This document shows, one piece after another, positions 1 through 7,363 of a stretch of DNA of 64,000 bases. The first letter of the stretch is position 1, and each line of letters begins with the position of its first letter. The notes under the pieces are model-generated. The model had not been told where the DNA came from and made no database searches. It saw nothing but the letters and a program-made list of their open reading frames with translations. The DNA is from Gallaecimonas mangrovi (GTDB lineage: Bacteria > Pseudomonadota > Gammaproteobacteria > Enterobacterales > Gallaecimonadaceae), in contig NZ_CP031416.1 in NCBI RefSeq assembly GCF_003367375.1, forward strand, positions 2,425,501 to 2,489,500, given 5' to 3'. The position numbers were made by a program, and so were the translations under genes.

Positions 1-445
1 AATCAATGCTATGGCGGTTATAAAAAAGCAGCGACAAATGGCCACCGGGGGTAACCCGCGCCATCACCGACGCCAAACCTTGCTGCTGCTCGCCAAGCCA
101 TTCCAGCACCGCATGAAACAGCACTAGCGGATATTGGCCGGTTAAATCTTGCAGCCGGGTTTGATGGCAATAAACGTCAACCCCCGTTTGGGTAAAACGC
201 GCCCTCGCCTGCTCCAGCATTTTCTCGGCCGGTTCCGCCATTTCTACCTGGTGTCCAAGTCCGGCTAAACAGGCACTCATCTCCCCGGTACCGCCGCCCA
301 CATCCAACACCTGTTGCGGTGTCGACAAAACCTCGGCCAAGTCACGCATCAACAGGTGTTGGCGCAGCGCGCCCTTGTAACTGTCGTAAATATTCCTGTC
401 GAATTTGGCCGCCAGGGTGCCATCAAACAGCCGGTCGCTTTTCAT
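1..445 (-). CDS. cmoM: tRNA 5-carboxymethoxyuridine methyltransferase CmoM-like (partial, 3' end outside window)
   Basis: SAM-dependent methyltransferase; about 148 residues are visible and the gene runs off the left edge. Motif I is readable around residues 44-52 (LDVGGGTGEM), followed by an acidic SAM-contact stretch (VEMAEPAEKML) and the conserved LFHAVLEWL segment near residue 115. In E. coli CmoM (formerly SmtA) methylates the cmo5U wobble base of certain tRNAs. The start ATG overlaps the stop of the upstream Nif3-family gene as ATGA, so the two are translationally coupled. CmoM rather than another small methyltransferase is inferred from the N-terminus (FDGTLAAKFDRNIY) and the LEWL motif. 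Confidence 0.75.
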   Translation of the reverse strand, partial: MKSDRLFDGTLAAKFDRNIYDSYKGALRQHLLMRDLAEVLSTPQQVLDVGGGTGEMSACLAGLGHQVEMAEPAEKMLEQARARFTQTGVDVYCHQTRLQDLTGQYPLVLFHAVLEWLGEQQQGLASVMARVTPGGHLSLLFYNRHSID

Positions 446-1197
446 ACAGGGTTAGGTACATCCACGAAGCGAACATCCAAATTAAAGTGGTCAGCCAAAT
501 GTTCACCCAGCGCCTTAATACCGCCGCGCTCGGTAGCATGGTGACCTGCCGCAAAATAATGAATGCCCCGCTCAGCAGCAATGTGGGTGGTGCGTTCCGA
601 CACCTCGCCGGAAATAAAGGCATCAACCCCGGCGTCTGCGGCCAGATCAAGATAATCCTGGGCGCCACCGGTACACCAAGCCACGGTTTCTATGCGCGAA
701 GGGCCGCCGGGTAGGTGCAGCGGCGCCCGCCCCAGTTTCGCTTCAATAAAGGCACAAAAATCCACCGCATTCATCGCTACCGGCAGTTTGCCTTTTAATA
801 CCAAGGCCCGGCCAAGCTCATCGTCAAGGCCGCTGTGTACCTCAATATCCAGCAGTCTCGCCAACTGGGCGTTATTGCCAAGGCCGGGATGCGCATCCAG
901 AGGTAAGTGATAGCCTGCAAGATTAATGTCGTGGGCCAACAGACTTTTAATGCGCTTAGCCTTCATACCGGTGATGGTTGGCGACTCGTTTTTCCAAAAA
1001 TAACCATGATGCACCAACAATAAATCAGCGCCCCAGGAAATAGCTTCATCAATCAGCGCTTGGCTGGCGGTAACGCCGGTCATCACCCGCGTGACTTCCT
1101 CAGCACCCTCAACCTGCAAGCCGTTTGGCGCATAATCTTTGAATAATCTGACACTTAGCAGGTCATCTAAATAGCTAAGTAAATGCTGACGTTCCAT
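442..1197 (-). CDS. Nif3-like dinuclear metal centre protein (YbgI family)
   Basis: 251 residues, full length for the Nif3/YbgI family of toroid-forming proteins with a dinuclear metal site. Metal-ligand motifs are visible: LLLVHHGYFWK near residue 60, LPLDAHPGLGNNAQLARLL near residue 100, and the C-terminal FAAGHHATERGG near residue 217. Family members are often labelled GTP cyclohydrolase I type 2, but the physiological substrate is not settled. The stop overlaps the cmoM start (ATGA). The upstream gene on the opposite strand begins at 1336, so the two diverge from the 1198-1335 region. Confidence 0.9.
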   Translation of the reverse strand: MERQHLLSYLDDLLSVRLFKDYAPNGLQVEGAEEVTRVMTGVTASQALIDEAISWGADLLLVHHGYFWKNESPTITGMKAKRIKSLLAHDINLAGYHLPLDAHPGLGNNAQLARLLDIEVHSGLDDELGRALVLKGKLPVAMNAVDFCAFIEAKLGRAPLHLPGGPSRIETVAWCTGGAQDYLDLAADAGVDAFISGEVSERTTHIAAERGIHYFAAGHHATERGGIKALGEHLADHFNLDVRFVDVPNPV

Positions 1198-1257
1198 TAT
1201 TCCTCCTTCTCTGCCGCCTAGGGTAAAGGAGCCAACCGGCAGAGAAAAGTCACTCGA

Positions 1258-1287
1258 TTAGACAGAGCTGAATAAAATCAGTATAAA
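1258..1287 (+). promoter_or_regulatory. Probable sigma70 promoter for the Ala/Lys-tailed small protein gene
   Basis: TTAGAC (1258-1263), an 18-base spacer and TATAAA (1282-1287), followed by a leader with AAAGGAAA just before the ATG at 1336. The -10 element is strong, the -35 moderate. Transcription start is not demonstrated. Confidence 0.5.
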
Positions 1288-1335
1288 ATTGCCGGGTTTT
1301 ATGAAGTCAAAACACGAAAACTAAAGGAAACGGCC

Positions 1336-1701
1336 ATGGCCACTTTGGATAAAGACCAGGTGTTGGCAGAGTTCACCGCTGCTTATAACGCCAAAAACGG
1401 TAAAGACCCCGAGATTGAGCAAAAAGGCAGTTGGTATGCCGTCGACGGTGGGAAAAGCCTGCGCCTGGCAGATATCGCTGCCCTGACCGCGGAGCTAAGT
1501 GGCGCTAAAGCCGCAGCACCTGCTGAAAAAGCAGCTGCCCCCAAAGCCGCCCCGAAAAAAGAAGCAGCCAAGCCTGTTGCTAAAAAAGCCAGCAAGCCCA
1601 AAGCGGCTGCTAGCAGTAATGGTGGAATGTACCCCAAAGCCTTCTGGGAAGATGCCCTAGAACAACGGGAACATCACTGCCGCCGCCCTCGGGGCTTTTA
1701 A
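1336..1701 (+). CDS. Small protein with H1-like Ala/Lys/Pro-rich tail, function unknown
   Basis: 121 residues. Residues 1-55 form a globular-looking segment (KDQVLAEFTAAYNAKNGK... SWYAVDGGKSLRLADIAAL). Residues 56-95 are almost entirely Ala, Lys and Pro and resemble histone-H1-like or AlgP-like disordered tails. The end (GMYPKAFWEDALEQREHHC) looks like a separate conserved motif. A good ribosome site (AAAGGAAA) precedes the ATG, a promoter is visible upstream and a strong terminator directly follows. I cannot assign a function; nucleic-acid binding through the basic tail is an inference. Confidence 0.75.
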   Translation: MATLDKDQVLAEFTAAYNAKNGKDPEIEQKGSWYAVDGGKSLRLADIAALTAELSGAKAAAPAEKAAAPKAAPKKEAAKPVAKKASKPKAAASSNGGMYPKAFWEDALEQREHHCRRPRGF

Positions 1702-1731
1702 AAAAACGCCGGCAACTGCCGGCGTTTTTTA
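1701..1731. terminator. Rho-independent terminator, bidirectional
   Basis: AACGCCGGC, AACT-type loop and GCCGGCGTT flanked by A6 on the left and T6 on the right. It ends the 1336 gene and can also serve the convergent gene ending at 1767. Confidence 0.85.
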
Positions 1732-1766
1732 TCACATCTGTCATCCCTTCAGGCACTCAATAGCAG

Positions 1767-2039
1767 CTACCAGCGGCTATCGTTTTCACAGGGAATACCG
1801 TCGTTATCGCCGTCCATCTTGGTGCCAGGACAATGAGCCAGATAAAAATTGGCTTCGGCCCGCGACCCCATTTGGCTGCAATAAACTTTACCCTCGCAGT
1901 GAAAGGTCGGTGGCGCTGGTAGCGCTTTTTTCGGTAAAGCCACCACGGTTTTTACCCGAGGCGGCTTTTTATGTTGATAGAAGTATTGAAAGGCCCCTAA
2001 ACCGGCCAATACCACTATCGCTAGCTGGGAAAATTTCAT
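1767..2039 (-). CDS. Excalibur calcium-binding domain protein, membrane-anchored or secreted
   Basis: 90 residues from the ATG at 2039. This start is chosen because AAGGATG lies just upstream; the longer open frame would run back through a terminator and into rluB. Residues 5-20 form a hydrophobic segment (signal anchor or signal peptide), then a basic/proline linker, then an excalibur domain: FHCEGKVYCSQM, EANFYLAHCPG and a DGDNDGIPCE calcium-loop-like end. Excalibur domains usually occur in extracytoplasmic proteins, often joined to nucleases; here the domain stands alone. The role is unknown. Confidence 0.8.
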   Translation of the reverse strand: MKFSQLAIVVLAGLGAFQYFYQHKKPPRVKTVVALPKKALPAPPTFHCEGKVYCSQMGSRAEANFYLAHCPGTKMDGDNDGIPCENDSRW

Positions 2040-2124
2040 GCACTTACATCCTTGTATAATGTCTGGCCTTAACATAGTGCAAAAACGCCGTTTTCGCGGC
2101 CATAGGCCTGCCATCAGTAAAATA

Positions 2125-2153
2125 AAAAAGCCCCGCATCAGCGGGGCTTTTTT
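2125..2153. terminator. Rho-independent terminator for rluB, bidirectional
   Basis: GCCCCGC / ATCA / GCGGGGC stem with A6 and T7 flanks. The rluB stop codon lies in the T tract. Confidence 0.85.
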
Positions 2154-3039
2154 ATTTGTCACTGGGTTTTCGCGCCCTTCGTGACTGCGTCTGAGTGCTT
2201 TCCCGGGCTCGGTCACGTTTAACGGCCCGGCGAATGCGCGCCGCACGCACATACGGGTTGTCCTTCGCTTCGGCACGTTCATCCAGCACCGAACGGGTTT
2301 CCGGTTCTAAGCCAACCAGCTTGCGAAGGTAGTTGATGTCGTCTTTGGTCAGCTCTTTCCAACCGCCCTGAGGCAGTTTACGGTCTAGCTCCATTTTGCC
2401 GTACTGGGTGCGAATAAGCCTTGAAACTTTCAGCTCTTGCGACTCCCACAAGCGCCGCACTTCACGGTTACGCCCTTCAGACAGCGTGACCGAAAACCAC
2501 TGGTTCATCCCCTCACCGCCGGTGCGTTTGATGCTGTTAAAGCTGGCAGGACCATCTTCAAGTTGCACGCCGCTGCGAAGGGTTTGCATGGTGGCTTCGT
2601 TCACTTCACCAAACACCCGCACCTGATACTCACGCTCAACCTGGTGGCTGGGGTGCATCAAGCGGTTCGCCAGCTCTCCGTCGGTAGTAAACAGCAGCAA
2701 ACCTGAGGTGTTGATATCCAGGCGGCCAACCGCAACCCAGCGCCCTTGCTTTAGGCGCGGCAGACGGTCAAATACCGTTGGCCGACCTTCGGGATCTTTA
2801 CGCGAACAAAGCTCACCTTCGGGCTTGTTGTACATCAGTACCCGGCAGATCACCTCTTCTTCACTGGCGATCGCGACCATGTGCCCATCGATACGCACGT
2901 CAGCAGTGCTATCAATACGGTCGCCCAAGGTGGCCACTTTACCGTTAACGCTAATACGGCCAGCGGCAATCAGGGTTTCAAGTTGACGGCGGGAACCATG
3001 GCCAGCACGGGCCAGGACTTTTTGCAGTTTTTCAGTCAT
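2152..3039 (-). CDS. rluB: 23S rRNA pseudouridine(2605) synthase
   Basis: 295 residues from the ATG at 3039; the open frame extends further upstream but the conserved N-terminus [18 protein letters not shown] fixes the start. An S4 RNA-binding domain occupies about residues 3-60. The catalytic aspartate is in [12 protein letters not shown] near residue 108. A basic Arg/Lys-rich C-terminal tail follows about residue 255. RluB rather than RluE/RluF is favoured by the tail and by the gene's place next to the scp genes and yciO. It is last in the minus-strand operon and ends in a strong terminator. Confidence 0.9.
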   Translation of the reverse strand: MTEKLQKVLARAGHGSRRQLETLIAAGRISVNGKVATLGDRIDSTADVRIDGHMVAIASEEEVICRVLMYNKPEGELCSRKDPEGRPTVFDRLPRLKQGRWVAVGRLDINTSGLLLFTTDGELANRLMHPSHQVEREYQVRVFGEVNEATMQTLRSGVQLEDGPASFNSIKRTGGEGMNQWFSVTLSEGRNREVRRLWESQELKVSRLIRTQYGKMELDRKLPQGGWKELTKDDINYLRKLVGLEPETRSVLDERAEAKDNPYVRAARIRRAVKRDRARESTQTQSRRARKPSDK

Positions 3040-3085
3040 TAAGTTGCTCTTCGAGCCTCTCGGCTGGGTTAGGCCTGTCCAAAGA

Positions 3086-4180
3086 TCAGACTGGTGATTT
3101 ATCCACAAGCTTTGCAGCAAGTGCTTCAACAATTACGCTAGCGGGAATTTGACTCAATGTTCCGGGACTTTGCTCCGGATAAAGAACCGTTGGCTTCCCA
3201 CATAGTGGATCGCAATTTGCTCGCCACTGCTCATTCTGACGAAGTATAACGGTTGGACGCTCAGCCGCACATGATAAATGACCAATACCCGTGTCCGTAG
3301 TTAAAACAATATCCGCTGCATTTAGCCAGCCAACGGCATCGGCAATCGTTTCGGAAGATAAACTCGTAATTTTTGCCTTTAAATCTTTATTAAGCAGGCG
3401 TACACATTGTTCATACGCAACAATATGCCAACCATTTTTTAAAAACTCAATAACAAGCTCTGATATTTGCTCTTCTCCCATCGTATTGCCAGTTTGGCTA
3501 CCTACAGGATTAATTAAAACAACAGGGCCTGCATATTGAAAAGATTTTGGATTTTCATCCAAGTGCATCTTAAAGTCTAACGGATCACACTGTTTTATTC
3601 CAAAAGCACTCATTACGCTAGCCATTCGCCTCGCGTAATGAGGTTCTTTACCATTACCTACAACGCGATCTAAAAGCGCATTTATTTCAGTGTCGTGAAT
3701 ACCTTTTGTCTCACATGGAAGAGCCCAAATTTCTTTAGCAGGCAATTGCTGTAATCGAACTTGTACTAGTGTCTTAGCTCTTTCACCAATATAAAGAACG
3801 GTTTCCCATGGGCCTTTACCACAGAGATCTCGCCATTGCCGGTCTGCAAGTTTGCCTTTCGTATTTATCTCAGCAAAAATCAGTCGATTAAGCCCTGGAT
3901 AATCAGCAACCAAGCCAGCATTACGAGGGGAAACTAGCAAATCAATTTCTAAGTCAGGTCGATTATTTCTCAATGCCGCTAACAAAGGTAAAGTCATAGC
4001 TAAATCGCCAAGACCATGAAGCGGAATAATCAGTAATTTTCTTGAATTTGGAATAACTTGCTGAAGCCGCTGTTTGCGGGCTCGGCTTACCAGCCACAAC
4101 TTATTCCACTTTTTAATATATTTTCCCACGGAGAAACGTGGTGCATCAACGGGAACACTATTTTTCATACCCTGCGTCAT
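3086..4180 (-). CDS. Glycosyltransferase family 9 (heptosyltransferase-like)
   Basis: 364 residues with a GT9/heptosyltransferase fold. The donor-side N-terminus reads [22 protein letters not shown] (residues about 49-70). The C-terminal half has [10 protein letters not shown] and [19 protein letters not shown], the usual nucleotide-sugar-binding signature. The start at 4180 overlaps scpB by 23 bases and has GGAG 10 bases upstream; a second ATG at 4168 has no clear ribosome site. The gene is visibly richer in A+T than its neighbours and sits between scpB and rluB, which are usually adjacent, so it may have been acquired. A role in lipopolysaccharide or other surface glycan assembly is inferred from the family; acceptor unknown. 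Confidence 0.8.
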   Translation of the reverse strand: MTQGMKNSVPVDAPRFSVGKYIKKWNKLWLVSRARKQRLQQVIPNSRKLLIIPLHGLGDLAMTLPLLAALRNNRPDLEIDLLVSPRNAGLVADYPGLNRLIFAEINTKGKLADRQWRDLCGKGPWETVLYIGERAKTLVQVRLQQLPAKEIWALPCETKGIHDTEINALLDRVVGNGKEPHYARRMASVMSAFGIKQCDPLDFKMHLDENPKSFQYAGPVVLINPVGSQTGNTMGEEQISELVIEFLKNGWHIVAYEQCVRLLNKDLKAKITSLSSETIADAVGWLNAADIVLTTDTGIGHLSCAAERPTVILRQNEQWRANCDPLCGKPTVLYPEQSPGTLSQIPASVIVEALAAKLVDKSPV

Positions 4181-4739
4181 TAGAAACAGACTCCGTATTA
4201 ATATCAGGGCCAGAAATATCCATTAGCTCAGGTAAGTCGCTAACACCTTTTAAATTCATGTCGTCCAAAAACTGGCGGGTAGTGCCATAAAGTGATGGCC
4301 GCCCTGGTACTTCTTTGGTGCCAACCACTTTTATCCAGCCACGCTCTTCAAGGGTACGGATAATCTGCGTGCTAACCGCCACCCCGCGCACTTCTTCAAT
4401 TTCGCCGCGGGTAACCGGCTGACGATAGGCAACTAACGCCAAGGTTTCCAGTGTTGCCCTTGAATAGCGCGGTGCCCTTTCCACCCACAGTTTTGACAGC
4501 AATGGGCTGAGGGCGTCATCGGCTTGAAAGCGCCAGCCACTGGCCACTTCCACCAAATGAATGCCCCGAGGCCGGTAGTCTAATTCCAAGGCTTGCAGGG
4601 CTTTTACCAGTTTGGGACGCGTGATTGTATAGCCTTGCAATACACTGTCCAGTAAATCCTGCGCTGTCATTGGTCGCCCGGCAACAAATAAGGCTGCTTC
4701 AAGCACTTGCTTTAGCTGCTCGTCACTGATCTTCGCCAT
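4158..4739 (-). CDS. scpB: Segregation and condensation protein B
   Basis: 193 residues from the ATG at 4739, which has GGAG eight bases upstream; a further in-frame start at 4754 is less likely. Winged-helix motifs of ScpB are clear: EAALFVAGRPMTAQDLL at the N-terminus, LETLALVAYRQPVTRGEIEE near residue 95 and GTKEVPGRPSLYGTT near residue 140. ScpB dimers bind ScpA and an SMC protein to organise chromosomes. No smc gene is in this window. The gene overlaps scpA upstream by 17 bases and the glycosyltransferase downstream by 23. Confidence 0.93.
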   Translation of the reverse strand: MAKISDEQLKQVLEAALFVAGRPMTAQDLLDSVLQGYTITRPKLVKALQALELDYRPRGIHLVEVASGWRFQADDALSPLLSKLWVERAPRYSRATLETLALVAYRQPVTRGEIEEVRGVAVSTQIIRTLEERGWIKVVGTKEVPGRPSLYGTTRQFLDDMNLKGVSDLPELMDISGPDINTESVSNDAGYEK

Positions 4740-5547
4740 GGCGGATCTCCACACGAATAGGGCTTAACGGCTCGGGTTGAATAATGCGCACCGCCGCCAG
4801 CTTTTGTAACTCTAAAATAGCGACAAAGGTCACCACCACGCCGGCGCGCCCTTCTTCTGGCGTAAAAAGCGCTAAAAACGGTAAATGCTTGGCCTCAGCC
4901 AGGATCTCAAGCACCCACGCCATACGCTCACGGGTTGAAAGCTTTTCTTTGCTGACTTGGTGCTTTTCAAACATTGAAGCTCTTTTTAAAACCCCCGCCA
5001 GCGCCATCAGTAAATCGTCCATGTCCACTTCGGGTAACAGTTTGATTGGCGCGCAGCTGTCGCCAGTGTCGGCACTGGCAAGAAAAGTGTCACGGTCAAC
5101 CCGCGGCAAAGCATCAATGTCTTGGGCAGCTTGCTTGATGATTTCGTATTCTTGCAAACGGCGAATAAGTTCGGCCCTGGGGTCAATTTCTTCTTCGCCG
5201 TCTTCGCTGGTGCGCCTTGGCAATAAAAAGCGCGACTTGATTTCGGCCAGAATGGCGGCCATCACCAGGTATTCCGCCGCCAGCTCCAACTTCAGCTCCT
5301 GCATCAATTCCACATATTCCATGTATTGGGCGGTAATGCGGGCAATGGGCATATCAACAATGTCAATTTTGTCGCGGCGAATAAGGTAAAGCAGCAAATC
5401 GAGTGGGCCTTCGAAGGCTTCTAAAAACACTTCCAAGGCTTCAGGCGGGATATACAAGTCTTCGGGCAGCTCGGTAAAGGGCTGCCCGTGCACAAAGGCC
5501 AGCGGCAAAGGCTGCTGAACAGGTTGAGTTGGCGCGTCCTGGCTCAT
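4723..5547 (-). CDS. scpA: Segregation and condensation protein A (kleisin)
   Basis: 274 residues. The family signature FEGPLDLLLYLIRRDKIDI lies at residues about 44-62, followed by the helical ITAQYMEYV and AAEYLVMAAILAEIKSRFLLP segments. The C-terminal winged helix includes FLALFTPEEGR and VVTFVAILELQKL. ScpA bridges SMC heads and binds ScpB. The start overlaps the stop of yciO as ATGA, and the end overlaps scpB, giving tight coupling in the rnm-yciO-scpA-scpB unit. Confidence 0.94.
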   Translation of the reverse strand: MSQDAPTQPVQQPLPLAFVHGQPFTELPEDLYIPPEALEVFLEAFEGPLDLLLYLIRRDKIDIVDMPIARITAQYMEYVELMQELKLELAAEYLVMAAILAEIKSRFLLPRRTSEDGEEEIDPRAELIRRLQEYEIIKQAAQDIDALPRVDRDTFLASADTGDSCAPIKLLPEVDMDDLLMALAGVLKRASMFEKHQVSKEKLSTRERMAWVLEILAEAKHLPFLALFTPEEGRAGVVVTFVAILELQKLAAVRIIQPEPLSPIRVEIRHGEDQ

Positions 5548-6164
5548 TGAAAGGGTGTTACGTCTCCGGAACCTACCCTGACAATGTCAACGGCCTCTTC
5601 GCTCATGTCAATCACCGTGGTGGGCTTTTCGCCCAACACGCCACCATTGATAATGAGGTCCACCTGATTTTCCAGCCCAAAGCGAAAATCTTCTGGGTCG
5701 GCTTCGGTAAAATCATTACCCGGTAAAATCAGCGAGGTCGACATCATCGGTTCGCCCAAGGCTTCCAATAATGCCAAGGCAATGGCGTTATCCGGCACCC
5801 GCAGGCCAATGGTTTTGCGCTTCGGATTGAGCAAACGCTTTGGCACTTCCTTGGTCCCTTTCAAAATAAAGGTATAAGGCCCCGGGGTATTATTGCGCAG
5901 CAAACGAAAAGCCTGATTATCCACTCGCGCATACAAAGACAATTCCGACAAGTCTTTGCAAACCAAAGTGAAATGGTGATCGTCTTGCAAGCGGCGAATA
6001 CGTACTATGCGCTCCAACGCCCCCTTGTCACCCAAATGGCAACCCAAGGCATAGCCAGAATCGGTTGGGTAGATAATAACGCCACCACTGCGAATAATTG
6101 CCACCGCTTGGCTAATGAGCCGTGCTTGTGGATTTTCTGGGTGAACATAAAAAAATTGGCTCAT
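5544..6164 (-). CDS. yciO: YciO, Sua5/TsaC-related protein
   Basis: 206 residues from the ATG at 6164, chosen because GGGAG precedes it and it overlaps the rnm stop as ATGA. The YrdC-like fold is shown by GGVIIYPTDSGYALGCHLG near residue 28, TPGPYTFILKGT near residue 100 and TIGLRVPDN near residue 120. TsaC/Sua5 proteins make threonylcarbamoyl-AMP for the t6A tRNA modification; YciO is the paralogue whose exact role is less certain. The association with rnm and the trp genes matches E. coli. Confidence 0.9.
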   Translation of the reverse strand: MSQFFYVHPENPQARLISQAVAIIRSGGVIIYPTDSGYALGCHLGDKGALERIVRIRRLQDDHHFTLVCKDLSELSLYARVDNQAFRLLRNNTPGPYTFILKGTKEVPKRLLNPKRKTIGLRVPDNAIALALLEALGEPMMSTSLILPGNDFTEADPEDFRFGLENQVDLIINGGVLGEKPTTVIDMSEEAVDIVRVGSGDVTPFQ

Positions 6165-6988
6165 AAAGACTCCCTTTCCCAGACTGCGCGGCAATCGGCC
6201 GGCAGGTAAAGGTTGCGCCCAAGCTCCGAATAAGGGCTTGGATAATGAAAATCTGACCCTTGAGACCCCGCCAATTGGTGTTCTTTGGCCAGGTCGGCTA
6301 AAAAGCGCCGCTCATTTTGTGGTTGCTGGCACTGCGCCACTTCAATGGCCTGGCCTTGCATCGCAGCAAAATCAGCAATCAACTGGCGTAGCCATTTGCC
6401 GCTTAATCCATAACGGCCAGGATGGGCTAATACCGCCACACCACCCGCTTGGTTGATAGCAGCAATGGCCTGTTGCATCTCTGGCCACGGCGGCGGCACA
6501 TAGCCGGGGTTACCTCGGGTCATGTACTTTTTAAAGACCCCTTGCATGGAGCTAGCCTTGCCAAGCTCCAGCAGGTATTGCGCGAAGTGGGCGCGGGTTA
6601 AGGTGCCCTCTGCGGCATAGCGCCGGGCACCGGCTAATGCATCCGGGATGCGCGCCTTTTCCAAACGCCGGGCAATTTCTTCGCCCCGCTGTTCTCGCAG
6701 CAGCGCTTGCTGCTCAATCAGCGTAACCAAGGCATTGTTGGTGGGGTCAATCCACAAGCCTACTATATGTATCTCTTTGTTTTTCCAGCAAGTAGAAAAC
6801 TCAATACCCTCGATAATGGTCAGCTCAGTGCCACTGGCGGCTTGCTGGGCTTCGCTTAAGCCGGCAACAGAGTCATGGTCGGTAATGGCAAGATGCGTCA
6901 CCCGCCGCGCAATAGCGCGGTTAACGAGCTCTGTGGGGCTGAGGCGACCATCAGAAAAATGGGTATGGCTGTGAAGATCGTAATGCAT
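6161..6988 (-). CDS. rnm: PHP-domain 5'-3' exoribonuclease RNase AM (YciV)
   Basis: 275 residues with the PHP metal-binding motifs DLHSHTHFSDG (residues 4-14), AITDHDSVAG (near residue 35), EGIEFSTCW (near 62), LAHPGRYG (near 190) and GSDFHYP near the C-terminus. In E. coli this enzyme trims 5' ends of rRNA precursors and other short RNAs. It starts a minus-strand operon running through yciO, scpA and scpB and diverges from the trp operon; the intergenic region carries the trp promoter and first leader peptide. Confidence 0.9.
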   Translation of the reverse strand: MHYDLHSHTHFSDGRLSPTELVNRAIARRVTHLAITDHDSVAGLSEAQQAASGTELTIIEGIEFSTCWKNKEIHIVGLWIDPTNNALVTLIEQQALLREQRGEEIARRLEKARIPDALAGARRYAAEGTLTRAHFAQYLLELGKASSMQGVFKKYMTRGNPGYVPPPWPEMQQAIAAINQAGGVAVLAHPGRYGLSGKWLRQLIADFAAMQGQAIEVAQCQQPQNERRFLADLAKEHQLAGSQGSDFHYPSPYSELGRNLYLPADCRAVWERESL

Positions 6989-7014
6989 GGCGCCATTCTA
7001 CCTGAAATAAGCCG

Positions 7015-7043
7015 TTGACAACGGTAAAAAACCGCTTTAGTTT
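7015..7043 (+). promoter_or_regulatory. Probable promoter of the trp operon
   Basis: A perfect TTGACA (7015-7020) is followed after 17 bases by TAGTTT (7038-7043), a weak -10. The leader peptide starts 35 bases further on. I looked for a TrpR operator (CTAGTTAACTAG type) and did not find a convincing palindrome. Confidence 0.5.
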
Positions 7044-7077
7044 GAATGCAACTTTTAAGACGGCTGAGAACGACCTC

Positions 7078-7125
7078 ATGCAAAACCAAGCAATTAACCT
7101 CATCTGGTGGTGGCACAACCCATAA
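7078..7125 (+). CDS. trpL: trp operon leader peptide 1
   Basis: 15-codon reading frame MQNQAINLIWWWHNP ending in TAA, with three consecutive Trp codons (7105-7113). It is followed by the elements of classical attenuation. CACAACCC (7114-7121) can pair with GGGCTGTG (7128-7135), giving a 1:2 stem. GCGGGC (7126-7131) can pair with GCCCGC (7168-7173), giving a 2:3 antiterminator. GCCCGC also forms the terminator stem. The ribosome site is weak (TGAGAA). By analogy with E. coli trpL, stalling at the Trp run would favour the antiterminator. Confidence 0.85.
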   Translation: MQNQAINLIWWWHNP

Positions 7126-7163
7126 GCGGGCTGTGTGCTTGGTCGTATCCGTCAAAGCATTCT

Positions 7164-7191
7164 AAAGGCCCGCACTGAGCGGGCCTTTTTC
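7164..7191 (+). terminator. trp attenuator terminator 1
   Basis: GGCCCGC (7167-7173), five-base loop, GCGGGCC (7179-7185), then T5. It lies downstream of leader peptide 1 and upstream of a second complete leader/terminator unit. Confidence 0.85.
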
Positions 7192-7210
7192 GTATCAAGA
7201 GCATGAAAAT

Positions 7211-7276
7211 ATGAATACCTTTGCAAGCAGCATGAAACTTTGGTGGTGGTGGCATTCCTGGCGTCAGGCGGGCTAG
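7211..7276 (+). CDS. trp operon leader peptide 2 (tandem second leader)
   Basis: 21-codon frame beginning MNTFASSMKL and ending in TAG. It contains four consecutive Trp codons (7241-7252) and a fifth at 7259, all within the second half. AAGAG lies nine bases before the ATG; an internal ATG at 7232 is an alternative start. GCGGGCT (7268-7274) overlaps the end of the peptide and is perfectly complementary to AGCCCGC (7311-7317), the left arm of the second terminator, as expected for an antiterminator. A small CCTG/CAGG stem (7257-7267) could be the 1:2 structure. Confidence 0.85.
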   Translation: MNTFASSMKLWWWWHSWRQAG

Positions 7277-7309
7277 CTGCACTTTGCTGTATTGCATTAA
7301 AGATTGCTA

Positions 7310-7337
7310 AAGCCCGCCCTAAGAGCGGGCTTTTTTG
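7310..7337 (+). terminator. trp attenuator terminator 2
   Basis: AGCCCGC (7311-7317), seven-base loop, GCGGGCT (7325-7331), then T5. It lies 27 bases before the DAHP synthase start codon and would block the whole aro-trp operon. Confidence 0.85.
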
Positions 7338-7363
7338 TTTTTAAAATCAATGAGAAAAATCAC

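Noticed and set aside
2040-2282. N-terminal extension of the excalibur protein to 171 residues
   Set aside because: The extension crosses a strong terminator and overlaps rluB; the ATG at 2039 has a ribosome site and begins a membrane/signal segment.
7021-7060. TrpR operator in the trp promoter
   Set aside because: The CTTTAGTTTGAATG stretch is not palindromic and does not match the TrpR consensus well enough.
7304-7363. Longer DAHP synthase start at 7304
   Set aside because: It would begin inside the second attenuator; the conserved protein starts at the ATG at 7364.
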